DNA of 64,000 nt from contig JAYJMM010000021.1 of the NCBI GenBank assembly GCA_037349105.1, positions 1,860,001 to 1,924,000 of the forward strand, read 5' to 3'. This DNA comes from Limnomonas spitsbergensis. Lineage: Eukaryota > Chlorophyta > Chlorophyceae > Chlamydomonadales. Position 1 is the first letter of the stretch. Every line of letters starts with the position of its first letter. Shown in pieces: positions 1-9,344 of the stretch. Below the pieces are notes generated by a model. That model saw nothing but the letters and a program-made list of their open reading frames with translations. It ran no database searches and was not told where the DNA came from. The position numbers were made by a program, and so were the translations under genes.

Positions 1-95
1 CAAACCTTGCCTAACCTGAAATCCTAGTCTGACCTCGCCTGATACTATCTTGCATATGAAGTAATTATTTCCCTCCACCATTGCCCGAGATTCAG

Positions 96-723
96 TGGGG
101 CCATCATCTGAGCAACTTCCCTCGGTGGGGCCTACGACTGAGCAGCTGCAGCTGGTGGAGGAGAGGTCGGCGAGGAACAATGCTGATGCTAAGAAGATAA
201 CTGCTGATGCGAAGGCTGAGAGGGGGCCAGAAAATGGTAAGTAAAATTCCCTACCTGATCAGGCTTGAAGGCAAATAATTGTTGTATCATTGCTTTCTCC
301 GGATACATGTGAATGAATGTCTGTAAAAAGAATATATATATTTACCCATGTTATTTGACACCCTTTGAGCCTCATGCAAATATTGACACATTAACTTTAT
401 TTTGCAGGCGGACCTGAAGCACTCCAAGCCATCCAAGAGGCTCGAGGTCAGTGCATGTTTATGGGGTGTTATGGTTCAAGGTTGATTAACCTCATTGGTG
501 CTCAGTTTTTTTTTGCATACTGAGACTAAAGCCATTGCAATTTCCACATCATATTTCCTCGCGCCTTCGAGCAATCACTAAAATTTACCTCGTCTTAAAT
601 GCAGAGGTGGCCGAGAATGAGCTTGCTGCCAAGGAGTACAAGAAGAAGAAAGCTGCCCCCAAGAAGGTTGTCTCACCAGTAGCCGGTATCCGTGGTTCCC
701 GGGCGCGATTGGGATCTCTTTAG
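96..723 (+). CDS. Lys/Ala/Glu-rich protein, 3' end of a spliced gene
   Basis: This is the C-terminal part of a gene whose start lies left of the window or in unseen exons. Three exons join in phase: about 96-236 (donor GTAAGT), 408-446 (acceptor TTTTGCAG, donor GTCAGT) and 605-723 ending in TAG. The product contains a short imperfect repeat (VGPSSEQLPSVGPTTEQL), then a charged stretch typical of a coiled coil (VEERSARNNADAKK), and ends in a Lys-rich tail (EYKKKKAAPKK). I recognise no family. Consistent phase across three exons makes it a real gene fragment, but its function is unknown. The left boundary of the first exon is an estimate based on an AG at 94-95. Confidence 0.6.
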
Positions 724-1380
724 TCATTAGCTGCCAATGTATCTCAATCAGAGTCATATTCTGATCACCAGTGTTTTTTCAGGTCTTGCCTTTTGCATGT
801 CATGGTGTGCACCAGCATGTTGTTGCATTAATCTATTTTTGAACAAGATGGTACCTTTCAGACTCGAATAGTCATGAGGCTAAACAGGGTTAGTGATCCA
901 AATTGTAAATACGTTATTGGCTGCAAAGTGTGCCATGGCTACTGCCTCAAGCTGTGGATCAAGCATCCCAAAATGCGTCCTATCTAACATCCTAGAAAGC
1001 ATCCTGGCTCACGTCCACTAGGCATCCTGGCTCACATCCCAGTAGGCATCCTAGCTGTCATCCCAGTTGGCATCATGGCTCACATCCCAGGAGGCATCCC
1101 GGGATGCGTCCATGGACGTTTTCTGGGACGATTCTGGGACGCGTCCATGGATAAAACGAAATGTAGGATACGCCGATACGCTTCGAGACGATTCCTGGGA
1201 CGCATCCATGGTTATCATCCCACGTGGGGGGATGCCTCTGGGACGCCTGGGACGTCAGGTCCTTTTGCGGAGTGCCTGGCTGGTCATATCAGATTTTCGG
1301 TGTTGCATCCTGAAGACGCATAACAAATTATGGGCAACTGACCAACTTTGTCTCTCACTTTTTTGATTGAAAAGATTACT
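724..1380. repeat. Gene-free stretch with short direct repeats
   Basis: No convincing exon was found. At about 985-1110 a ~28-bp motif resembling GCATCCTGGCTCACATCCCA is repeated about five times with decay. It is followed by two or three copies of a GGGACGCGTCCATGG-like motif up to about 1215. Short ORFs here overlap these repeats and look like chance. Confidence 0.5.
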
Positions 1381-1384
1381 GCGT

Positions 1385-1750
1385 TTCCATGTTTCCCCAC
1401 TGCCACCCCAGTGATCCCACCCCCACCCACCCTGCCCATCCACCTCCCCCCCTTCCCCTCCCCACTGCCACCCCAGTGATCCCACCCCTTCCCACCCTGC
1501 CCATCCACCTCCCCCCCTTCCCCTACCCACTGCCACCCCAGTGATCCCACCCCTTCCCACCCTGCCCATCCACCTCCCCCCTTCTCCTCCCCACTGCCAC
1601 CCCAGTGACCCCAACCCTTCCCACCCTGCCCATCCACCTCCCCCCCTTCCCCTCCCCACTGCCACCCCAGTGACCCCAACCCTTCCCACCCTGCCCATCC
1701 ACCTCCCCCCCTTCTCCTCTCCACTGCCCCCCTTCCCCTTCCAACCCTGT
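1385..1750. repeat. C-rich minisatellite, ~66-bp unit (M1)
   Basis: About five tandem copies of a ~66-bp unit containing CACTGCCACCCCAGTGATCC followed by CCCACCCTGCCCATCCACC and a long C/T tract. The - strand is therefore extremely G-rich and could form G-quadruplex or triplex structures. Long low-complexity ORFs on both strands (Gly/Trp or Pro rich) only reflect the repeat. A second shorter block of the same unit lies at 5935-6100. Confidence 0.9.
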
Positions 1751-1814
1751 CCCCCCTCCCCTTCCCCCCCCCCCACCTGCCCCCCCTCCCCTTCCCTCCC
1801 CACACCTCCCTGCC

Positions 1815-1897
1815 ACTCACCGACAGCCCAGATGTCCACCTCATACATACCCGTAGCTGGCACTCACGAGGATCTCCGGCGGGCGATACCAGCGGGT
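1815..1897 (-). pseudogene. Protein kinase fragment, subdomains VIII-IX
   Basis: After a pyrimidine-rich stretch ending in CACAG, the - strand reads TRWYRPPEIL, the P+1 loop and APE-type motif of CMGC kinases (MAK/ICK, CDKL or MAPK-like). It continues through VSASYG to YEVDIWAVG, the conserved Asp-Trp of subdomain IX. The two halves are in different frames (one extra base near 1850). A GTGAGT donor follows the DIWAVG part. No other kinase exon was found on this strand at lower coordinates. It may be a pseudogene, a rearranged piece, or carry a base-calling indel. Kinase identity is clear from the motif; the subfamily is a guess. Confidence 0.6.
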
Positions 1898-1984
1898 CTG
1901 TGTGGGGGGGAGGGGAAGAGGGAGGTATCGGGGGATAATTAGCAGGCAGGGGGAGCGGTCAGGGCTTGGGACCGTACATCGATT

Positions 1985-2045
1985 CAGGTTGGGTCCCCAT
2001 CGGCCTAGTGGTGGCCGTCTGGCTGCCCCGCAAAGTTGGGGTCTG
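1985..2045 (+). repeat. R1 dispersed repeat, partial copy
   Basis: Contains the R1 core (GTCCCCATCGGCCTAGTGG followed by TGGCCGTCTGGCTGCC) that recurs at 4195, 4505, 5310, 32205, 32455, 33705, 42785 and 45630. Confidence 0.55.
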
Positions 2046-3230
2046 AAGCGCTCTGACAACAAGGTTTTGTTTCCTTACCCCAGAACCGCTTGTTGCCTCC
2101 CCACCCACCTCTGCTGAAAACGTCCCACACCTGAACGCATTCCATGAGGCTGTCCTGATGAGGCGTGCACTGGCCTCCCCCCCCCCTACTGAAAAAACCC
2201 TCGCCTGAACGCATTCCGTGAGGGTACCCTGGTGAGGCGTGCACTGGGGCCCAAGGCTCAGGTCGATGATGTTGAGGGCGTGCACTGGCCTCCCTGATCC
2301 CTAAACCCGAAAACATCTCTCACCTGAACATATTCCGTACAAGCTGGTGGCCGACGCAGGGTCTATGGGAAGCGATCCTCTCATGCGTGGGTTTTTGGCC
2401 TGAGGTTATGTCAGCAAAATCGGGTCTAGGAGACACAGTCTGTGGTAACTGTCTTGAGGGCCAGTTGAATTCTGGGCGGGTGACTGTATTTAAAGAGCTC
2501 AGACTAGACACAGCCAGCGATTATCTTTCTGGTAGAAATGCCGTCATTGACAGGCTGCCCTGCGGCCGCCAAAGGCCCGATCGGGAACAAACCTGAGACG
2601 CCCTGCCTCTGGCGGCCCAAGGAGCATGGCTGGCCACACCTCGGGCTTGAGCTCAGCCATCGTGTAGCTGAGACAAAAAAAACTGGGTGCTTCTTCAACC
2701 ACCATCTCCCAGCCAAGGTGTACCTCCATGCTTCCACACACACACGGTCTGTCAACAAGCCTCCTTCAGTACAAATACTGCACCCCGTACCGCACCGGTT
2801 GCTCCTTGGCCACCCCAACGATTACTATTTGGCCACCCCACCGGTAACCCTTTGGCCACTCTGCTGGTTCGCTTAAGCTGACCTGTTTGCATTGGTACTG
2901 CACCCTGTGTAGCACCAATCACCCCTTGGCCACCCATTCTGTTACTCTTTGGCCAAGGGGTCTTGTCTACATCGGTACAGCACCCATACAGGCACCGGTT
3001 ACATACTCCTTGACCACCCCATCAATCACTCTTTGCCCCATCCTGTTGGTCCCCCCAGGAGGGACCTTGCCAGCATTGGTACAGCACCCATACAGGCACC
3101 GGTGACTCCTTGGCCTCCCCACATGTTACTCTTTGTCCACCTGGCTCGTCCGCCCAGGAAAGACTTCGTCAACATCGGTCCTGCACCCTTCACGTGCACC
3201 GGTTACTCCTTGGCCACCCCATCGGTCACA
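2046..3230. other. Gene-free stretch with degenerate tandem segments
   Basis: No supported exon. At 2110-2300 a ~75-bp segment containing CTGAACGCATTCCRTGAGG and GAGGCGTGCACTGG is repeated two to three times. At 2750-3240 a ~90-110 bp segment with GCACCGGTTACTCCTTGGCCACCCC-like words recurs about six times in degenerate form. All ORFs here run through these repeats. Confidence 0.5.
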
Positions 3231-3233
3231 CAC

Positions 3234-4145
3234 CTAGCCCACCCTGCTGATGCGTGTATTCAGAGGCTTGTCATCATCGACCTCAAGGAGCTCTTCGTCG
3301 GTGTCCATGGGACGGCGCATACTGGAGGACAGCCTGCTGAGCGTGCCCAACGACCCCCGCAACGCCTGCGCGCCAAACCGTGAGCCGCCCTCTGATATCC
3401 TCACCGCGCAGACGCCCCTGTCCAAGGCTCTGAACGACCCCTCCTGCCCTTGGCACGTCCCGCTGCTGCCCCCACTGTTGCGATCCCCATCCATCTCGAG
3501 AGAGTCGGGCCCGTGATGATACCGGTCCAATGCGTCCGACGACACACCGATGACCATAGAGGCATTGGGGTCGGCGGACAGCATCTCCTGGTTTGCGAAA
3601 CACCCAGAGACGGACAGCCTAGAAAACCTCTGCGACCTTGAGGGCAAGGGTGACGGGGGTTTCGGGACGATGTCATTCACCGCACCGGTATTGGACCTTC
3701 GGTGAGGCATATAGACCTCATTCTGCAGACTGACCGACAGGCGCGACCTCGAGGCTCTCGGGGATGGGCTTTCGTCCGGCTTGAGCGCGGGCTCAGTCAC
3801 TTGCAGCTTTCCAAACTGCAAGCTCAATCGGATGGCAGGGAGCAGGCTCTGCCCCCTCAAGCTGCCGCTGCCCTTGCTGGAGGTGATGCTGCCGGTGGGT
3901 GCAGCGCCCATGCCGGTGGGCGTGCAGCCGTGCACGTTCGGTAAAAGAGGTTGGGCGGGGCTGCACAGCCCACACCGACAGCCGGCACCTCGGGCAGCAT
4001 GGGCGCCGGGAGCTTTGTCTCCTTTGCATTTGTCTTGAACTGCGGCATGCGCACGAGCTCGCTGGCCGTAGGCCGCATGAGCGGGTCGAGCTGCAAGCAG
4101 GCCTTGACGAAGTCCATGGCCTCCGGGGCGATCCCTTTGGGAAAC
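3234..4145 (-). CDS. Ser/Thr protein kinase, C-terminal part with long tail
   Basis: The - strand exon opening at 4145 after a CTCACAG acceptor encodes FPKGIAPEAMDFVKACLQ, LDPLMRPTASELVRMPQF: kinase subdomain XI with the invariant Arg (RPTA). It fits CMGC kinases of the MAK/ICK-like kind. A ~240-residue Ser-rich non-catalytic tail follows (GQSLLPAIRLSLQFGKLQV, MDTDEELLEVDDD), ending with TAG at 3234. Kinase end and tail are in different frames; the switch occurs between about 4020 and 3965 with no convincing intron, so an indel is likely. Upstream catalytic exons were not found: the region above 4145 is filled with R1 repeats. It may therefore be a truncated gene. Kinase identity is fairly sure; subfamily and functionality are not. 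Confidence 0.55.
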   Translation of the reverse strand, partial: VSQRDRPGGHGLRQGLLAARPAHAAYGQRARAHAAVQDKCKGDKAPGAHAARGAGCRCGLCSPAQPLLPNVHGCTPTGMGAAPTGSITSSKGSGSLRGQSLLPAIRLSLQFGKLQVTEPALKPDESPSPRASRSRLSVSLQNEVYMPHRRSNTGAVNDIVPKPPSPLPSRSQRFSRLSVSGCFANQEMLSADPNASMVIGVSSDALDRYHHGPDSLEMDGDRNSGGSSGTCQGQEGSFRALDRGVCAVRISEGGSRFGAQALRGSLGTLSRLSSSMRRPMDTDEELLEVDDDKPLNTRISRVG

Positions 4146-4194
4146 CTGTGAGCGAGGGTCATGCTATGAGTTACAGCCAGTGTTGTCACCACCC

Positions 4195-4320
4195 CCGTGG
4201 CTCGGCTACAGTTCAACTTCATTTGAGATACCTGCTGGCCTTAGGCTGGCGGCCCAAAGCGTGGCCAGTCATGCAGCTCGGGCCACCGACCGTAGGCCAG
4301 TCAAGGTTTCCCCCCACCGT
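4195..4320 (+). repeat. R1 dispersed repeat copy
   Basis: GGCTACAGTTCAACTTCATT, then GGGCCACCGACCGTAGGCC and GTCAAGGTTT match the R1 family order. It lies just upstream of the kinase exon on the opposite strand. Confidence 0.6.
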
Positions 4321-4504
4321 TTCTTAAGCCCCCATCGTTTCTTAAGCCCCCAATGCCAGTCTCCTGATATTGGACTTGTAACTGGGTGTAAAAATTGTTA
4401 CAGAATAGGACATACGACAGGCTCCTTGCATCCCTCCCTTCAAGCCTTCCACCTTAACTTTCCATCAACGGTGTCGCTGTTTGTTTCAGTGCACTTCAGT
4501 TACA

Positions 4505-4655
4505 ATTCGTCTACAATATAGCTTCATTGCGGTGTGCAGCCAGGGGAACTGGGTGCAGCAAGCCCTGCTGTATGGGCCACATGCTGCAGGCCGGTGAAGG
4601 TTTAGCCCCCAGTTGGACAGCCACGCCTGCCCAGTGGCCTGCCAAAAGGTGACCT
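4505..4655 (+). repeat. R1 dispersed repeat copy
   Basis: CTACAATATAGCTTCATTG, GTGCAGCAAGCCCTGCTG and AGGCCGGTGAAGGTTT follow the R1 order. It ends with a GGTGACCTGG version of the R1 tail. Confidence 0.65.
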
Positions 4656-4975
4656 GGTCGGAGGGCATTGAAACAAACGCTGGCATACTGGCAGCTATTT
4701 AAATCCGTGGGCCTACCTCTGAAGCAAGATGTCGCCTCTGACTAATATCACGAAGCTAACAAGACATGTCAGCACTGATTTACAACCCACACCAGTTTTG
4801 ACATGTGCTGAAGGGTAGTGTGAAGACTCATTAAACTCCATGGCTGCCATGAGACAGTATCCTGTGTGCTTCATTAGTTGATATCCACACACCCCACACT
4901 TCACCTCCCCCACACTTGAGACACCACACTTAACCCACACTTCACGCTTGAGACCCCATTGCCCCACACTTAAAC

Positions 4976-5311
4976 TCACTTTCCAATCAACCCTTTGGCC
5001 TCCCCTTCCTGCGGTAGCGTGATCTTTCCCCTGGCGCTCAGATCCTTGCAGGCTGTCATGAAGCGATGGGGCAGAGAACCAAAGCACTTCAGGAGAAGCT
5101 GCGGGGCACACAAAAAGAGGCAGCTCGTCAGGGCTGTTTTTTGAAGCACTTGAGGAAGAGCTGCAGAGCACACGAAAGAGACGCCTTGGCTGATTGCGCA
5201 TTGTAATTCGGAAATCATGACGATCAGGGCGAAGTGGGGCAAGGGCCGCCACGAGTTGGGGAGCGCCAATGCTCTGGAACTGATAATTTCAGCGCAATCC
5301 AGCAAAATCAC
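4976..5311 (-). other. Unassigned Leu/Ala-rich open reading frame
   Basis: The - strand is open for ~110 codons in one frame, rich in Leu, Cys and Ala with helical character (SFVCSAALPQVLQKTAL). An overlapping frame (4713-5252) is also open and Ser-rich. A GTGAG donor follows TGGAAA at about 4983 in the second frame. I cannot decide which frame is used, and neither resembles a family I know. It may be an upstream exon of the kinase gene at 3.2-4.1 kb or chance. Confidence 0.2.
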
Positions 5312-5445
5312 GGCCTTCTGCTGGGGGGCCTGGTGAAGCTAGCCCTGCTGCTAGGGCCACCGACCCTAGGCTTGCCAAGGTTTTGTCCCAATTTCGCTCA
5401 GTGGTGGCCACCCAGCGGCCCCAAAGGTGGTCTGGCTCACACTAA
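5310..5445 (+). repeat. R1 dispersed repeat copy
   Basis: Carries GCCCTGCTGCTAGGGCCACC, AGGTTTTGTCCCAATTTCGC, CAGTGGTGGCCACCCAGCGG and AGGTGGTCTGG in R1 order. A short inverted piece (GGGCTTGCTGCACCAAGTCC to TTGTAGCTGAAGG) lies at 5520-5582. Confidence 0.7.
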
Positions 5446-5582
5446 AATGAATGCCGGGCCCTGCAGCCTCACCCTTGAAGCTTGTCCACAAGGCTCTCCC
5501 CGGGAAGATCAAAAGCAACAGGGCTTGCTGCACCAAGTCCCCCCGGCTGTAGGCCAGGTTGTAGCTAAATTGTAGCTGAAGG

Positions 5583-5934
5583 CCCCAAAAATAATAAACT
5601 GTGTACAAACCCACAAACCAAAATGCGTAAAGACCCACAAACTAATATATCTGCGTCATACCCCCCCCCGCACCTGCAGCTGGTCCATGTGGCTCCTTCC
5701 TGGAAAGAGTGGCGCCCCCGTGATCATCTCAACTGCAATGCAACCTGAGTGCGAGAGAAGTTGGGCAGCGAATCACAATCTGCCAGCTGGACAAAGGGAC
5801 AGGATGCACGCGCACGATCAAGGGCTCCCCTGCCTAGCAATAGTCACTGCTATAGCTGGCCAAACCTCCTAGCAGTGTGAAGCAGCCTGTCAAGCTACTT
5901 CTGGACCCCCCATTCCCTTCCACCTCTCCCCCTC
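5583..5934. other. Gene-free stretch
   Basis: No exon, RNA gene or clear repeat seen, apart from an AT-rich segment near 5585-5660 and a C9 run at 5660-5668. Confidence 0.4.
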
Positions 5935-6105
5935 CATCTCGGCCCCTCCCCCTTCCCCTCCCCACTGCCACCCCAGTGATCCCACCCCTTCCCACCCTGC
6001 CCATCCACGTACCCCCTTCCCCTCCCCACTGCCACCCCAGTGATCCCCCCCCTTCCAATCCTGCCCATCCACCCCCCCCCCTTCCCCTCCCCACCCCGTG
6101 TGCAG
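5935..6105. repeat. Minisatellite M1, second block
   Basis: About two to three copies of the same ~66-bp C-rich unit as at 1385-1750, including CACTGCCACCCCAGTGATCC and the C/T tract. The two blocks lie 4.2 kb apart in the same orientation. Confidence 0.85.
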
Positions 6106-7019
6106 CGCTCCCCCCCCCCGTACGTAGCGGAATTGGGCAGCAGCTAGGGATGATTAATTTTTTAATTGCCCCTGGTTTCCCAGCCAAAGACCGCTGCCCA
6201 TCCTGCAAATACCATCGGGCTATTAGGCACAAGGCATGGACATCAAGTGAATCTTCTGAGAAAAGTATCCAGGCGACATGTTTTTGATGAGGAAAGCTGG
6301 CATTCAAGACAGCAAGGGCCGTTACCTATTGATGCCATAAATCAGCCATGAGAACTTTATCACCCAAGTGGCTGAGCATTGCAACTCTAAGCTGCAACTT
6401 ATTTGCACTCAAGTGGCAGACATGAGGCATCATGGCGCATGTCAAGTACTTCCTAGTGATGTGCAAGCAAGGAAGTACTTGATGCCAACACAGCTGATAT
6501 TAGAGGACGGCGCAGCGATGAGCAGCGTGGCACATGACACTGTCAACGGTGCTGGGCTGAGGGACACGGTCAACATGTGGAGGCTGCGCTGCATGTGTGC
6601 TTTCAGTGCCCTAGCGTGTAAGACATACAGGCTGAGCCTGACCTTCGTGTTCGTGTTGTTTGGTGGGTGAACTTGCTATCCATTCTTTCCTTGTATGCCT
6701 TATCTCTTGACTTTCCTAGCTTACTTTTGGTTTGCCGACGAGGCCGAGCTGCATTTCAGCATGACCCAGAGGTGTACTGTCATTAACTACAAGTCCTCAG
6801 GGACAAGCACCTTGTCCGTGACTAGTTGTATTTGTTTTGCTGGAATTTCAATCATGACATGAACTGGGAAATATCCGTATGGTGTAATATGTGAATACGT
6901 CAATTGCTTCACAGCAATTAGCAATGATGCCTAGTACTGAACCAACAGCTTATATATGATTAATGCACTCCAGCTGTTGCGAGTTTAGCACGACCAAACA
7001 TTTCTTGTTTGGGTGCCAT
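6106..7019. other. Gene-free stretch
   Basis: The longest ORF (6368-6670) shows no recognisable domain or splice context. A 14-bp inverted word occurs at about 6447-6483 (CAAGTACTTCCTAG and AGGAAGTACTTGAT). Otherwise nothing stands out. Confidence 0.35.
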
Positions 7020-7890
7020 TGTTTCGTTACACAGTCCGGACCTTGCTCAAAGCCCACCCAAGAGGCCCGGCAGAGGCAAATCAGGCCCAAGTTGGTCCAC
7101 TAAATAGTATGAGACAAAATCTATAGCACACGCAAGGCATCATGACTCAATTTCGAGCATCCGTCTGTAAACACATATGTCACCATGCCAGGTTTTGGTG
7201 TCCGGACCCTGCTCACCCCCTCGCTCAACGCCCCCCACTCGTGAGTCCACCAAATAGTCTGAAACTAAATCTACAGCACAAACAAGGCATCATGACCATT
7301 TCCAGCATCAAAATGATTAAAAAAGTCACCAGGCCAGATTTTGGTGTCCGGACCACGCTCAAAGCCCACCCGAGAGGCTTAAGCGAGGCACATCAAGCCC
7401 AAAGCAGGTCCATCAAACAGTCTGAAACCAAGTCTACAGCACACACAAGGCATCAAGACCCAATTTGCGGCATCAAAATGATCGAAAAAAGTCACCAGGC
7501 CAGGTTTTGGTGTCCTGACCACGCTTGAAGCCCACCCGAGAGGCCTAGCCGAAGCACATCAAGCCCAAAGTAGGTCCACCAATTAGCCTGAAATTACTTG
7601 TCCAGCACAAACTAGGCATCATGACCATTTCCAGCATCGAAATGATTAAATAAGTCACCAGGCCAGATTTTGATGTCCGGACCACGCTCAAAGCCCACCC
7701 GAGAGGCCTAGGCCAGGCACATCAAGCCTAAAGTAGGTCCACCAAAGACTCTGAAATTAAATCTACATCACACAAGGTATCATGATCCAATTTCCAGCAT
7801 CAAAATAGTTAAAAAGAACAGGACAGGTTTCGGTGTCTGGACCACGCATGAAGCCCACCCGAGAGGCCTAGGCGAAGCACATCAGGCCAA
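7020..7890 (+). repeat. Tandem repeat, ~165-bp unit, about six copies
   Basis: The word CACCAGGCCAGRTTTTGGTG followed by TCCGGACCACGCTCAAAG and CCCACCCGAGAGGC recurs at about 7182, 7327, 7493, 7656 and 7820, with a degenerate first copy from 7025. Each copy also carries ACATCAAGCCCAAAGTAGG and GGCATCATGACCATTTCCAG. Copies are noticeably diverged, so the array is old. Confidence 0.85.
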
Positions 7891-7899
7891 AAGTAGGTC

Positions 7900-8146
7900 C
7901 ACCCAGTTCTCTGAGCTTCAGCAGCTGTCTGCCTGGCCACCCCCTCCTGAGCAGCAGGTGCACGCTGCTCAGGTTGCCCAGTCCTCTGAGCTGCAGCAGC
8001 TGGCTGCCTGGCCACCCCCTCCTGGTCAGCAGGTGCAAGCTCCTGATAAGCACCTAGGGCAGGGGCTTCTTGATCAACTTGCAGCTCAAATGCTTCCTCC
8101 TCTAAGCCCTCCCCTTGTGCCTGCAGGAATAAGTCATGACTCATGA
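7900..8146 (+). other. Possible exon with two WPPPP repeats
   Basis: On the + strand the frame reads SELQQLSAWPPPPEQQV and then SELQQLAAWPPPPGQQV, a ~26-codon duplication (about 78 bp). It then runs through GLLDQLAAQMLPPLSPPL to a stop at 8146. A CCTGCAG word near 8122 could be a splice acceptor instead. The - strand is open across the same stretch, but its translation is less protein-like. No family recognised. It directly abuts the 165-bp tandem repeat and may be a gene remnant. Confidence 0.3.
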
Positions 8147-8302
8147 CTTCATGAGAGAGATACCGGTAAATGACGAATCCTTGGGAATCCCAAGGATACG
8201 AGGAATATGAATCAATGGCTTAGGGAAATACTCTTCTGATCACGAAGAGAAACAACTTCCACGCTTGTGGAGTTTCAGCTTCAGCAGAGTTGCTGACAGA
8301 GG

Positions 8303-9158
8303 CTAAACAAACACAGAGAAGTATGGCTTCCTCTCAGGGTTCAAGGCGGACAGGGATTCTCTCTTAAATGACAGTGGGATGATGTCCTTCCAGGATGAAG
8401 GGATAGGGTATTCCTCTGCATTTCCTTTATCAGCCTCTCGTGACGCTCTCCAGTAGAAGTAGCCAACAGTGGCATCTTCTGCACAAGCATGGGAAATGGG
8501 CACTAGTTCTGGTTGAAGCTTTATCATCATGCATTGCTGTGATATGAGAATGACTGAGAACACTGTGAGTATGATTGTTGCTTGCATGGAGCATGACTGT
8601 TGCATGCATGGAGCATGATTGCCGCATGCATGGAGCAGCATGCAGCAATTTGCATGCTGAAGGCTTACCAGGCCATGTTAGGATACAGACGTCCTTGAGC
8701 ATGTCTGCAACAAGCTTCAGGTCTTTGGTGTAGGCCCCTGTTTTCAGTGTCAGCACAGGCTGCGCCCCAAGTCGTTCTGAGAGCGTCTTGCTCCGCCGCT
8801 GGTGAAGAGCCTCGAAAACGTTGCCGAATTCATGTAGGATTATCGGGTGCGTGCTTCCTCTTGAACTCGTCAAAAACCCAGGGGACGCCAACTCGGCTGA
8901 TATCGCTGGGCTTGAAAGTGTTGTTTCCATCCTTGTGGCTGATTCCCGCGAATGTCAACAAATAACAGCATATGGCGGAGTTTTCAGCTCTCTCGTTCAT
9001 GGCAGTAATCTGATCGATAGCTCTGTTGATGATACAAATTGATTTCTAAGCGAAACTCGTCGCTGACACGACAGCAGTGTTCCTACACATGCGCTTATCA
9101 GTAACTAGGTCGGGATCCGGCCCTATTTCATATTCAAAGGTTTGATCATCGTCGGACA
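8303..9158 (-). pseudogene. Unidentified gene interrupted by a stop and a frameshift
   Basis: The - strand reads MSDDDQTFEYEIGPDPDLV from 9158, meets an in-frame TAG near 9048, then continues in the same frame through NRAIDQITAMNERAENSA and RVGVPWVFDEFKRKHAPDN. Near 8845 the frame shifts by one, continuing with EFGNVFEALHQRRSKTL and LKTGAYTKDLKLVADMLKDV. A phase-1 donor at 8668 joins an exon at 8303-8478 (acceptor TGTGCAG) encoding GYFYWRASREADKGNAEEYP and ending PERKPYFSVFV. The perfect phase match supports one gene. I do not recognise the family. The stop and frameshift suggest decay, or base-calling errors. Its 5' side faces the transposon array 190 bp away. Confidence 0.5.
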
Positions 9159-9183
9159 TGGGGGCATGAATACAGAACAATAC

Positions 9184-9305
9184 TAACCACTTTAAGAGTG
9201 GCTCAAAGGTATGAAAGGAAGCGCGTAAGGGGTGAAATGATTCACGCAGTGTCGACTTACCACTTCTCAAACCTTATAACACCCCTCTCAAAGTGGTTTA
9301 TAAGT
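9184..9305. repeat. Small fold-back sequence at the left edge of the array
   Basis: AACCACTTTAAGAGTGG at about 9184 is matched, inverted and imperfectly, by CCCTCTCAAAGTGGTTT near 9283-9303, giving a ~120-bp MITE-like fold-back. It ends about 40 bp before the first array element. Confidence 0.4.
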
Positions 9306-9336
9306 GGTTTCCCTAACTCGAATTTGAACAACACCG

Positions 9337-9344
9337 GTTGCGGT
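9337..9344 (+). repeat. 8-bp direct repeat abutting the array (left copy)
   Basis: GTTGCGGT touches the first base of the left terminal repeat. The same octamer occurs at 31162-31169, 14 bp beyond the right terminal repeat. It could be a target-site duplication or chance. Confidence 0.35.

Noticed and set aside
1255..1863. Long Gly/Trp-rich and Pro-rich ORFs on both strands
   Set aside because: They are translations of the C-rich minisatellite; all frames without stops are open because of base composition.
7809..8144. 111-codon - strand ORF with repeated QEGVARQ
   Set aside because: The + strand frame over the same bases is more protein-like and the repeat explains both.
9048..9050. TAG reassigned to Gln (variant nuclear code)
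   Set aside because: The four clear genes (PRMT4, ankyrin-WW, pyrophosphatase, PDDEXK_6) use normal stops and have no in-frame TAG or TAA.
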